NCBI GenBank assembly: GCA_007124075.1 | Contig: SLFV01000076.1 | Span: 1 to 7,628 of the forward strand | Length of the DNA: 7,628 bases | Source: Roseimaritima sp. | GTDB lineage: Bacteria > Planctomycetota > Planctomycetia > Pirellulales > Pirellulaceae | Direction of reading: 5' to 3' | In this document: one piece after another, positions 1-6,938 of the stretch | How positions within the stretch are numbered: position 1 is the stretch's first letter | Layout: the number at the start of each line of letters is the position of its first letter | The notes under the pieces: generated by a model | Databases searched by the model: none | Seen by the model: only the letters and a program-made list of their open reading frames with translations | What the model was told of the DNA's origin: nothing | Made by a program: the position numbers and the translations under genes

Positions 1-388
1 ATTTACCAAACATACCGGTCGCGTAGCCGGCATCCTGGAAGACCCTGCCCATCGTGATTTCACTCGCTCGCAACATCGAGCGTCCCATGATCGTGTGCCA
101 CACGCCGGTACGATTGGTCCAATGTCCCGTCAGAAATGCACTCCGAGTTGGAGAGCAGGTTGGTGCGACATGAAAATCCTTCAAGCGAATCGACTCGGCA
201 TAAAGTTTGTCAATCTCGGGCGTCTTGAGAATCGGGTTCCCCGTACACGAAAGATCACCGTACCCTTGATCGTCTGTGATCACGATCACCACGTTGGGTT
301 TTTCGGCGGCCTTGACCAGTCCGCTGGGAATCAATCCGGAGAGACAAAACAAAAACGCGATTACCGCAAGATCGGCCGAGCGATTCAC
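1..388 (-). CDS. Secreted sulfatase, formylglycine-dependent (N-terminal part, runs off left edge)
   Basis: Hydrolyses sulfate esters, by family; the substrate (for example a sulfated polysaccharide) cannot be told from this part. About 129 residues are visible. Residues 1-28 form a signal peptide (hydrophobic stretch [15 protein letters not shown], cleavage likely near VKA-AEKP), so the enzyme should be exported. The mature part opens with the sulfatase core strand [14 protein letters not shown], whose Asp39-Asp40 pair supplies metal ligands, and then the signature CSPTR at 78-82, in which Cys78 would be converted to formylglycine and Arg82 is conserved. The following SAFLTG and GYATGMFGK are also typical. 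Start: GTG at 388-386 is chosen because it gives a well-formed signal peptide and has GGAG about 10 bases upstream. An in-frame GTG further upstream is possible but would put charged residues before the signal. The C-terminal part with the second metal-binding motif lies outside the window. Family assignment is secure. Confidence 0.93.
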   Translation of the reverse strand, partial: MNRSADLAVIAFLFCLSGLIPSGLVKAAEKPNVVIVITDDQGYGDLSCTGNPILKTPEIDKLYAESIRLKDFHVAPTCSPTRSAFLTGHWTNRTGVWHTIMGRSMLRASEITMGRVFQDAGYATGMFGK

Positions 389-459
389 GAGATCAGACTC
401 CGAAACGATGCTTGAACGTTGTGCGGGATAGAGCGGCACGAACGATGAACGACGCCTCC

Positions 460-490
460 ATTGTAGTGCGATGTTTTGGCAAATGCGCAA
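460..490 (-). promoter_or_regulatory. Possible sigma70-like promoter upstream of the sulfatase
   Basis: On the minus strand TTGCGC (490-485) and TACAAT (465-460) are separated by 19 bases and lie about 70 bases before the chosen sulfatase start. The -10 box is good, the -35 box is weak and the spacing is long. It lies in the 129-base gap between the methyltransferase stop and the sulfatase start, a gap in which nothing else was recognised. Planctomycete promoters are poorly matched to this consensus, so this is only a candidate. Confidence 0.2.
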
Positions 491-517
491 TCCCGTTGTC
501 AATCATGCCGAGAATCT

Positions 518-1258
518 TCACTCTCGCCAGCACAGCAGTTGCGTCTGACGAGCCTCCACGCGGAGCCCCCACGATGCCAGGCTGGCGGGCAGCGCATGGG
601 GGGCATGGCGCACCTCTTGTTCAAGGGCGAACCCGGCTCGGGTCAGCAGTGCGATGATCCGTGCCGAAGAATTCTCGCCCGTGGTCAGATTCGTTTCGTG
701 AACCTCCACGTAGATGGCTTCGATCTGCGAAAGCTGGGCTTGAATATCATTCAATACCCGCTCCTCGCTTCCCTCCACATCCAACTTTAAAAAACTAACC
801 TGGCGTTCACCAATGAAGGCCGACAATCGGCGACACTCCACCTCCACAAAATCGGTGCCGTCCCGCTGGCCCCATCCTTGAGAAAGTGAATTTCCACGGG
901 CGTCTAGGCCGTTGCCGATCGCACCGTGCAAGCGTGCCGGGCCGTCATGATCGGAAAGGGCAACGCGATGGCAAGTGACACCGGGCAATCCATTCTTATC
1001 GATGTTCTGCTGCAGCAGTTTGAACGCATGGGGATCGGGTTCAAAACACATGATTTCGCACTGGGGCCACCGCGACTTCCACTCAAGCATCGACACACCG
1101 ATGTTGGCACCCGCATCAATGATCAGTGGCCGTTCGCCGCTTGGTGTAAAGAACGCCGGAAATTCATCGATTTCGCGACACATCGACGCGGTCGATGCTT
1201 CGTGCCGGTAGTACAGTTGGAAACCACGAAATCTTTTTCTTTCCGTTCTGGCGCCCAT
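518..1258 (-). CDS. FkbM-family SAM-dependent methyltransferase
   Basis: A class I, S-adenosylmethionine-dependent methyltransferase of the FkbM family; members usually O-methylate sugars or secondary metabolites, and the acceptor here is unknown. In 246 residues the SAM-binding motif I is LIIDAGANIG at 45-54. The acidic end of strand 2 is CFEPDP at 71-76, with Glu73 expected to bind the ribose hydroxyls. The family signature FLKLDVEGSE at 156-165 follows, then a last strand YVEVHE at 183-188. Length is normal for the family. ATG at 1258 is the first standard start: upstream the frame is open for only 14 codons before a TAA at 1303-1301, with no ATG, GTG or TTG. No clear Shine-Dalgarno precedes it. 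It lies 129 bases upstream of the sulfatase and 206 bases after the oxidoreductase, so it may be its own transcription unit. No glycosyltransferase or polysaccharide gene is adjacent to suggest a substrate. Confidence 0.9.
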   Translation of the reverse strand: MGARTERKRFRGFQLYYRHEASTASMCREIDEFPAFFTPSGERPLIIDAGANIGVSMLEWKSRWPQCEIMCFEPDPHAFKLLQQNIDKNGLPGVTCHRVALSDHDGPARLHGAIGNGLDARGNSLSQGWGQRDGTDFVEVECRRLSAFIGERQVSFLKLDVEGSEERVLNDIQAQLSQIEAIYVEVHETNLTTGENSSARIIALLTRAGFALEQEVRHAPHALPASLASWGLRVEARQTQLLCWRE

Positions 1259-1352
1259 ACCGGCTTTGATCTGGTTCCCAAGTCTCAGGTTGATAACGTT
1301 TTAGGCATGACAACACTACTCATTGACGTTTCAAACGGTACCAGGGGGTGAG

Positions 1353-1375
1353 AGCCAGCCGCAGAGCGGTTGGCT
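1353..1375. other. Short inverted repeat (10-base arms, 3-base loop)
   Basis: AGCCAGCCGC at 1353-1362 and GCGGTTGGCT at 1366-1375 can pair around the loop AGA. Plus-strand RNA gives ten pairs including one G-U; minus-strand RNA has one A-C mismatch. It lies about 90 bases downstream of the oxidoreductase stop codon. There is no T-run on either side, so it is not a good intrinsic terminator, but it could be a 3' end structure of the minus-strand operon. Confidence 0.35.
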
Positions 1376-1463
1376 GGTGCTGTTTGTCTCCGACAACGGT
1401 GCCTGTCCATACGACTGCAGGTCCACCAAGGAAACCATGAATGTCTTGGTCGCCAGTCGCTGA
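1368..1463 (+). pseudogene. Probable relic of a sulfatase (C-terminal-half motif)
   Basis: Read on the plus strand in the frame ending at TGA 1461-1463, this stretch encodes GWLVLFVSDNGACPYD and then about 16 more residues before the stop. The string LVLFVSDNGACPYD closely resembles the second metal-binding strand of formylglycine sulfatases (typically ...LSDNGA/G...), where the Asp-Asn of SDNG are calcium ligands. The frame opens only after a TGA at 1308-1310, has no sensible start, and the residues before 1368 show no sulfatase character. No sulfatase core lies upstream; that DNA holds the FkbM gene on the other strand. It is therefore best read as a fragment of a decayed gene, pointing opposite to the intact sulfatase at the left edge. 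Chance similarity over about 14 residues is possible. The rest of the 206-base gap around it shows nothing else apart from the hairpin. Confidence 0.4.
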
Positions 1464-1464
1464 A

Positions 1465-3324
1465 TTACGCGACCGGGTTCATCATCGCTTTGCGTTCCTT
1501 TTCCACGTCACTGCCGTCAGGCGTTGCGGGATTTTCCAAATCAAACCATTCGGGCTGGAACTGCAGATGCCCACCCTCGCCACGTGCCGCTTTCTCCAGT
1601 GCAACATTGGTTCCCAACGCTATCACGGCGTCGGCCATCGCGACTTCGGGATAACAACGGGGACGGTTCTCTTTGGCTGGATTTCGGATGCAGTACGCCC
1701 AGTGCTCAATCTCCTCGCGATACCCACGGCTGACTGGACCTGATTCAACGCTTTGCGAAAGCGGCGCAGCATAATCACCGCTGGCGCTAGTATCCAAGAC
1801 ATAATTACCACCCGCAGCTTGGGCCACACCGACACGCGCCGAGGGATTGCTGTCGCGGTACAACAAAACATCGATCTCCTTGTCCAAGATCAGCGTACCT
1901 TTCGTGCCCATCACAACCTCACCCCAGCCACCAAAGCCGTTGCCATTGATCGTGGAGTACGTCACGACAACCTTCTTGTTGGGGTCCTGTTCGTACCCGG
2001 GAACTCCACCACTGGGGTAATCCAAAACACGGTCTTTGTACCCCACATTGAACGACTCCGGATACTCCGGTCCAGGGAATTCGAACATGCAGTAAACGTG
2101 ATCATCGGCGTCGCGATCCTGCGGCATAATGTGCCGGCCTCCGACCGCGTGGACGCTTAACGGATGAACCTTCTTGCCGTCCGAACGCAACGAACTGAGG
2201 AAGATGCTCACCGCGTCCAGTTGGTGACTGCCCAGTTCCGCCATTAGCCCGCCACCGGTTCGATTGAATAACCGCCAGCGGTGCAATTCTTCCATCGGCG
2301 TGACCAAATAATTGCCAATGTTGTACTGCTCGTATCCGAACTTGGACGGGTCAATGTACTTATCCATATCCCAGGCTTCGAAATAAGCAATCTCCTGGCG
2401 CAATTGCTCTATTCTCTTGAAGTCCTGCGACTTCACCCCGGGTGCCGTCAGTTCGGCCAATTGTCGCTGCCGATTTCGTAAATCACCAATGATCTTGTCG
2501 TAAACCTTCCCGCTAACGTCGGTCTCGCCACCGGGCAGAGGCATCTTCCAACTATCACCCCCAGGGGCGTTGCCGCGATGCCACTGCGCACGAATGTGAT
2601 GCAGTTGCCCCAGCAGTCCCCAACGAATCAAATTCACCGCGTTTTCATACTTGATGTTGTAGTGCCGTTGGTGTCCGGTCGCCAAATGCAGCGGATTCCC
2701 GTTGGTGTCCTTCAATTCGTAAGACATCTGCCCCATCGCTTTGCACTGAGCGACATTGTGAGCCATGAGCTTTTCCGTCAGTACGTGCAGGCCCCGAGCC
2801 ATCGCCTGAGCGGCAACCGGAGCGTGGAGGAACAGGGGCAAGGCAATGATGACCGCTTCAATATTCGGATCCTCCAAGCAGGCCTGGATTCCACCATTGG
2901 TCGCATCATACACCTTGATTTCCTTCTCCGCTTGCTCGCGTGTATTGAACCCGTAAACGCTTAGCAAACCGGGCCGACGTTGCAGTGCCGAGGGGGTCGA
3001 CCAATCACCATAGAAGGCACGATGGAGGCTGAAGGGACGGATATCACAGATGGCCTTCACCGTGACATAATCAGGATTGCAACCCCCGATCAAAACGGAA
3101 CCCTCGTCCCCGGTCCCGATCACTGCCACCCGAACAGGATCGTTAATTTTGCTGTAACCAAAGTAAGCAGCCCCCAAACCACCAGCGCTAGCGACCCCAG
3201 CACCAACCAGCCCTTTCAGAAAATCGCGTCGATCGACGTCGGGCCCTTTTTGGAAATAAGAATCGACCGCGCCGTAGTAATTCGCGGTTCCGATCTGTCG
3301 TTGATCTTCGGATAATTTATCCAT
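1465..3324 (-). CDS. Exported Gfo/Idh/MocA-family oxidoreductase (Tat signal)
   Basis: An NAD(P)-dependent oxidoreductase of the glucose-fructose oxidoreductase/inositol dehydrogenase/MocA family, 619 residues. Residues 32-37 (RRDFLK), followed by a hydrophobic Ala/Gly-rich stretch at 38-57, form a twin-arginine signal, so the protein is probably exported folded with its cofactor. The Rossmann fold starts at 64 with VRVAVIGTGDEG (Gly70, Gly72, Gly75). ALPLFLHAPVA at 161-171 and TEKLMA at 183-188 correspond to the family's EKP region, with Lys185 as the expected catalytic lysine. GGLMAELGSHQLD at 358-370 corresponds to the GG..D.G.H..D motif, with His367. The protein is much longer than the usual 330-450 residues, partly because of an added segment at about 255-345 and a long C-terminal domain. 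Start: ATG at 3324 is used because AAGGAG (3337-3332) sits 7 bases upstream and it follows the DoxX gene with an 8-base overlap; an earlier in-frame ATG at 3438 lies inside that gene. Substrate unknown. Confidence 0.92.
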   Translation of the reverse strand: MDKLSEDQRQIGTANYYGAVDSYFQKGPDVDRRDFLKGLVGAGVASAGGLGAAYFGYSKINDPVRVAVIGTGDEGSVLIGGCNPDYVTVKAICDIRPFSLHRAFYGDWSTPSALQRRPGLLSVYGFNTREQAEKEIKVYDATNGGIQACLEDPNIEAVIIALPLFLHAPVAAQAMARGLHVLTEKLMAHNVAQCKAMGQMSYELKDTNGNPLHLATGHQRHYNIKYENAVNLIRWGLLGQLHHIRAQWHRGNAPGGDSWKMPLPGGETDVSGKVYDKIIGDLRNRQRQLAELTAPGVKSQDFKRIEQLRQEIAYFEAWDMDKYIDPSKFGYEQYNIGNYLVTPMEELHRWRLFNRTGGGLMAELGSHQLDAVSIFLSSLRSDGKKVHPLSVHAVGGRHIMPQDRDADDHVYCMFEFPGPEYPESFNVGYKDRVLDYPSGGVPGYEQDPNKKVVVTYSTINGNGFGGWGEVVMGTKGTLILDKEIDVLLYRDSNPSARVGVAQAAGGNYVLDTSASGDYAAPLSQSVESGPVSRGYREEIEHWAYCIRNPAKENRPRCYPEVAMADAVIALGTNVALEKAARGEGGHLQFQPEWFDLENPATPDGSDVEKERKAMMNPVA

Positions 3325-4276
3325 TTGTTTTCTCCTTCGACGACCAGCAGCGTCGAATAAGGGCATGCAAAATAAAATCCAATCCAGCAAAGCGTCCGGC
3401 AGCCGTACCGGCCAAGACCAAACAGCCCATCGATTCAATCAATTGATAGTTGGTCGAAAATGGACCCGTCGCAGGAGGGAACTGCGATAGGAAAACCGAA
3501 AACAGGAACGCCGCGGCAACCAGAGAAACCATTGGCGTAAAAAGTCCAACCATTAAACAGATGCCAATGGTCATGTCAAAATAAGGGATGAAACGATCAA
3601 TCCATTCAATTTGCTGGGGATCAACCCCCGGTTCGGCTGGCAGGTATAACTTCAGGTAGCCACTTGAGCGTTGCCCTTCACTGGCGACTGAATTAATCGT
3701 CTCTTCATAAACTTTCCAGATTACATCGATATTCACCAAAGCCGGCTTGACCAGCGATTTCCACTCCGCTTCCACCGTCTCGCGCTGCCCCCGCAAGCTG
3801 CTTACATCCGCCCGGACAGGGTCCGCCCGCAACCTTTGGACTCGACCAAGTCCCAAACGGTACTCCTCGATCTCGTTGGCGTTCGTATCCAGAACGTACT
3901 GCACTTGCTTGACCGCGTCGACGTAAGCCTCCTGGGCTTCCTCTTTTTGGTCGGGGCCAAAACCGTAATGATTGATGGCAACATTGCGAAAACCAGCAAG
4001 CTGCTTTTTCGTAACCTCGATGTCCAGCCGCGCCAAGCCGCGACGATCAGGCACCAGCCGCTGAAACTCGTCGGCGAAAGGCCCGCGAGCCGAAGCAAAG
4101 AAGGGGGCGGCGCTCCAGTCTTCGGTCTTCTTGTCAACTCCTTCACTGAAAAAATGCCAACCAATCGTAACCCTTAAAAGGACCAGCATACCAATCCCGA
4201 TAAACCCCAAAAACCGAGGGTAGGGCCCCCAGCCGACCATCAGTCGGAAAGGAGTACTGAAAATCTTCGTCAACAA
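3317..4276 (-). CDS. DoxX-like membrane protein with a large extra-membrane insert
   Basis: A 319-residue integral membrane protein. Predicted helices by hydrophobicity are at about 22-43, 232-252, 253-268 and 281-302, the four-helix arrangement of DoxX/DoxD proteins. The motifs fit: LLRVTIGWHFFSEGVDK at the end of helix 1 and GICLMVGLFTPMVSLVAAAFL in helices 2-3. DoxD/DoxA form a thiosulfate:quinone oxidoreductase in Acidianus; most bacterial DoxX relatives have no proven activity. Unlike the common 120-170-residue form, about 185 residues (45-230) lie between helices 1 and 2; they are charged and look largely helical. Start: TTG at 4276, with GGGAG about 8 bases upstream; another TTG follows directly, and ATG at codon 13 is an alternative. 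The gene ends in ATGGATAA, overlapping the oxidoreductase start by 8 bases, so the two are very likely translationally coupled and work together. Confidence 0.82.
   Translation of the reverse strand: MLTKIFSTPFRLMVGWGPYPRFLGFIGIGMLVLLRVTIGWHFFSEGVDKKTEDWSAAPFFASARGPFADEFQRLVPDRRGLARLDIEVTKKQLAGFRNVAINHYGFGPDQKEEAQEAYVDAVKQVQYVLDTNANEIEEYRLGLGRVQRLRADPVRADVSSLRGQRETVEAEWKSLVKPALVNIDVIWKVYEETINSVASEGQRSSGYLKLYLPAEPGVDPQQIEWIDRFIPYFDMTIGICLMVGLFTPMVSLVAAAFLFSVFLSQFPPATGPFSTNYQLIESMGCLVLAGTAAGRFAGLDFILHALIRRCWSSKEKTNG
3332..3337 (-). promoter_or_regulatory. Strong ribosome binding site of the oxidoreductase gene
   Basis: AAGGAG on the minus strand lies 7 bases before ATG 3324, inside the 3' end of the DoxX-like gene. 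It is the best Shine-Dalgarno in the window and decides the oxidoreductase start against the longer in-frame reading from 3438. Confidence 0.75.
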
Positions 4277-4349
4277 TCGAGGGCTCCCAAGTGAGGATGC
4301 ATTCGCGGCAATAACCTGTTCTTTTTCAATTCAGCGTCAGTATTTGGGT

Positions 4350-4378
4350 ATTATGGCATAACTGCCCTTTAACTCCAA
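4350..4378 (-). promoter_or_regulatory. Candidate promoter of the doxX-oxidoreductase operon
   Basis: On the minus strand TTGGAG (4378-4373) and CATAAT (4355-4350) are separated by exactly 17 bases. CATAAT matches the sigma70 -10 consensus at five of six positions; the -35 keeps only the TTG. It would give a leader of roughly 65-70 bases before the TTG start at 4276. It sits in the 218-base region between the divergent doxX-like and EEP genes, in which no convincing promoter for the plus-strand gene and no clear operator repeat were seen. Confidence 0.4.
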
Positions 4379-4481
4379 GTGTTGCGACCGGAATTCCTGC
4401 CTGCGAGTCTGCTGTTCCGAGACCCGTAGGGCTCGTGCTGTCGAAAAGTGTCGCGTAGAATTGCGGTTCTCGCTTCTTTTT

Positions 4482-4487
4482 AAGGTG
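4482..4487 (+). promoter_or_regulatory. Ribosome binding site of the EEP gene
   Basis: AAGGTG lies 7 bases before ATG 4495 and overlaps or lies too close to the alternative TTG at 4489, so it favours the ATG start. Confidence 0.55.
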
Positions 4488-4494
4488 ATTGGCG

Positions 4495-5736
4495 ATGTTT
4501 GTTCCGTCGCAACAACCAGGTTGTTTGCCCGCTGGCCTTCGATGCGTACTGGTTTGGCTGCTGCTGAGCGCCCACGGCCATCTTACATGCCAGGTGCGCA
4601 CTTGGGGTGATGAGGCAGTCCGAACAAATTCAAGAGCGATTCGGATTGCGACATTTAATACGTCGTTGTACCGCAAGCAGGCGGGAACGCTGCGATGCGA
4701 CCTCCGTGGCGGGGCAAACGAACAGGCTGGGCGATTGGCCGCGATCCTGCAAACAGCGCGGCCCGACATTGTGCTGCTAAATGAATTTGACTACGAACCC
4801 GAGCACGCAGCGTTGAAGATCTTTCTGCGGGAATACCTCGCTTGTCCTCAAGTAGCTGAGTTGCGCGGCCTGGAGTACCCCTACTTTTTTGCCGGGCCGG
4901 TCAACACGGGTGTGGATACCGGATTGGACCTGGACGGAGACGGAAAACAGCAAGGCCCCAATGACGCATTTGGCTATGGGACCTATGAGGGCCAGTACGC
5001 GATGGCATTGTTAAGCCGGTTTCCGATCCGCAATAGCCAGGTTCGCACGTTTCAGCGTTTCCTTTGGTCGGATCTGCCCGATGCGATGGTGCCGGTGAAC
5101 CCCGCCACAAACCAACCGTATTACAGCGACGAAGCCTGGGGCCTGCTGCGGTTGTCATCCAAGAGCCATTGGGATGTGCCGATTCAAATCGGCGCGGATG
5201 TGGTGCATGTTTTGGCCAGCCATCCGACTCCTCCCGCGTTTGATGGACCGGAGCAACGTAATCAATGTCGCAACCATGATGAAATTCGATTCTGGATCGA
5301 CTATCTGACGCCAGACGCTGCGGACCATCTGATCGACGACGCGGGGGTTGCCGGTGGTTTGAACGCCGAAGCCAAATTTGTGCTTGTTGGCGATTTGAAC
5401 AATGACCCCTTCGATGGCTCGGGGCGGAAACAAGCGATCAACGGTCTCTTGCAGCACGAACGTGTTCAGGATCCCGGGCCGCGAAGTGCGGGCGGGGTCG
5501 CGGCTACCGAAGCCCTGGGGAGAAAGAATCGGCAACATAAGGGGGACCCCGCACAGGATACCGCTAACTTCAATCCCTTCGCGGTCGGTAACCTACGTGT
5601 CGACTACTGCCTGCCCAGTCGCAACCTGCGGGTGGTTGCCAGCGAAGTGTTCTGGCCCGTCTCGCCCGCTCCGGCCGCCAAGTGGGTGGAGGCGACCGAT
5701 CATCGCCTAGTCTGGACTGACGTCTTGTTGGAATGA
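4495..5736 (+). CDS. Secreted endonuclease/exonuclease/phosphatase (EEP) family protein
   Basis: A 413-residue member of the EEP superfamily (DNase I / exonuclease III / inositol phosphatase fold), metal-dependent phosphoesterases; whether this one cuts nucleic acid or a small phosphoester is not decidable. A hydrophobic N-terminus (LRCVLVWLLLSAHG, 15-28) is a likely signal peptide, so it acts outside the cytoplasm. Motifs in order: IRIATFNTSLY at 49-59 (Asn55), VLLNEFDYE at 93-101 (Glu97, metal ligand), ASHPTPP at 241-247 (His243), VLVGDLNNDP at 296-305 (Asp300, Asn302), and the C-terminal ATDHRLVW at 400-407 (Asp402-His403, catalytic pair). All key residues are present. An acidic loop DLDGDG at 145-150 may bind calcium. 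Start: ATG at 4495 preceded by AAGGTG 7 bases upstream; an in-frame TTG two codons earlier is less likely. It is monocistronic, diverging from the doxX operon and converging on queG. Confidence 0.9.
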   Translation: MFVPSQQPGCLPAGLRCVLVWLLLSAHGHLTCQVRTWGDEAVRTNSRAIRIATFNTSLYRKQAGTLRCDLRGGANEQAGRLAAILQTARPDIVLLNEFDYEPEHAALKIFLREYLACPQVAELRGLEYPYFFAGPVNTGVDTGLDLDGDGKQQGPNDAFGYGTYEGQYAMALLSRFPIRNSQVRTFQRFLWSDLPDAMVPVNPATNQPYYSDEAWGLLRLSSKSHWDVPIQIGADVVHVLASHPTPPAFDGPEQRNQCRNHDEIRFWIDYLTPDAADHLIDDAGVAGGLNAEAKFVLVGDLNNDPFDGSGRKQAINGLLQHERVQDPGPRSAGGVAATEALGRKNRQHKGDPAQDTANFNPFAVGNLRVDYCLPSRNLRVVASEVFWPVSPAPAAKWVEATDHRLVWTDVLLE

Positions 5737-5774
5737 TTTTAGATGGGGCACCGCCTCCGGGACGCACGACTTCC

Positions 5775-6937
5775 TTACTGCGGCGGCTGCGAGGGGCCGG
5801 AAGAGACGACCTGTGCCAACGCATTTTGGATTTCTCGCTGGACCTCCGGGTCCGATTCCAGCGATGCGGCGGCGCGCAACCATGTTTCGGTTTCGGACAC
5901 ATTGATTTGGCCCAGCGCCCACGCGCAACTGCCGCGCACCAATGGGTCGCAGTCTCCTAGGGCCTGCCGTAGGACCGAAGCGGCCTGGCTGGCTTTTTGG
6001 TTCCCCAAGACGATTGCAGCGTTCCGCAGTAGGCCCCGACGCCGCGACCGCCACAGCGGGGTCTTCCGAAACCGTTGCCGGAACTGATCGTCGGACAGCG
6101 AAAATAGCTCCGTCAGTTCAAGCAACCCCGTGGTCTGCCGAGGAAGCAAAGCGGCATCGGTTGCTTGCGAACCACGTCGATTCCAAGGGCAGACATCTTG
6201 GCACACATCGCAGCCGAAAATCCAGTCGCCGATCAAAGGCCTGAATTCGCTGGGAATCGCTCCGCGATGTTCGATCGTCAGGTAACTGATGCAACGTCGA
6301 CTATCCAGCACGCCGGGAGCAACAAACGCGTCGGTCGGACAGGCATCCAGGCAGCGCGTGCAAGTCCCGCAGTGGTCCATCGCGTGAGGCTGGTTGCTTG
6401 GGAGCTTGCAATCCAGCAGCAAGCAGGCAAGAAAAAAATAGCTGCCTTGGTGTTTGTTAAGCGTCAGCGAATTTTTTCCGCTCCAGCCAATGCCCGCCAA
6501 ACGCGCGAACTCACGTTCCATCAAGGGAGCCGAATCGACAACTCCCCGAGATCGCACATCGGCATACTGGTGTTTCAGTGCGGCTTGGATCCGCTTGAAA
6601 CGTGCGTGAACCAGGTCATGATAATCGGCGGTGCCCCAGGCGTACCTTGCCATGCGCCCACGACCAATCTGCGGCGATGCATGGTCGGTGGTCCGGTAAG
6701 GGAATCCCAGCACAACAATCGATTGCACATTCGGAAACACGTGCAGCGGGTGTTGGTACGCGGGCGCTCGCGCGGCAATGTAGTCCATTTCCGCCGCATA
6801 TCCCGCATCGATCCAGGCCAACAAACGGGGGTACCCCGGGGGAGAGACCGCCGGTGCAACCCCGAACAAATGAAAGCCTTCCTGGGTTGCCTGCTTCCGC
6901 AACCAAGCGGCCAACGCCTGGGCATCGATGCTCTGCA

Positions 6938-6938
<1 letters not shown>
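5775..6938 (-). CDS. queG: Epoxyqueuosine reductase QueG
   Basis: Catalyses the last step of queuosine synthesis, reducing epoxyqueuosine to queuosine in the tRNA anticodon wobble position, using cobalamin and two [4Fe-4S] clusters; cytoplasmic. The 387 residues match the family length (E. coli about 379). The N-terminal DUF1730/cobalamin-binding domain spans roughly 15-180 and contains VDSAPLMERE at 134-143, with Asp135 the expected proton donor, followed by GWSGKNSLTLN. The first ferredoxin motif is CGTCTRCLDACP (Cys190, 193, 196, 200). The second is Cys216 and CDVCQDVCPW (Cys243, 246, 250). The C-terminal part from about 300 has HEAT-like repeats (RNAAIVLGN, VRGSCAWALG), which contact tRNA in known structures. 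Start: ATG at 6938 shares one base with the stop codon of the upstream synthase (TAATG), so translation is probably coupled; a longer in-frame start at 7040 lies inside that gene. No Shine-Dalgarno is visible. Confidence 0.96.

Noticed and set aside
497..502. Perfect TTGACA on the minus strand upstream of the sulfatase
   Set aside because: No acceptable -10 box lies 16-18 bases downstream; the nearest good one (TACAAT) is 31 bases away.
904..1119. Other frames open across the FkbM gene on both strands
   Set aside because: They overlap the methyltransferase SAM-binding region and show no motifs of their own.
3325..3438. N-terminal extension of the oxidoreductase from ATG 3438
   Set aside because: It would overlap the DoxX-like gene by 122 bases and put 38 unrelated residues before the Tat signal; the strong Shine-Dalgarno points to ATG 3324.
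4419..4434. Short inverted repeat GAGACCC-GTA-GGGCTC in the divergent region
   Set aside because: Only six pairs with a bulged base; too short and imperfect to claim as an operator or terminator.
4326..4769. 147-codon minus-strand open frame in the divergent region
   Set aside because: It overlaps the EEP gene's signal peptide region and the operon promoter, has no recognisable motif, and its upstream part is antisense to a well-supported gene.
5737..5774. Search for a bidirectional terminator between the converging EEP and queG genes
   Set aside because: The 38 bases are GC-rich but show no stable stem with a T-run on either strand.
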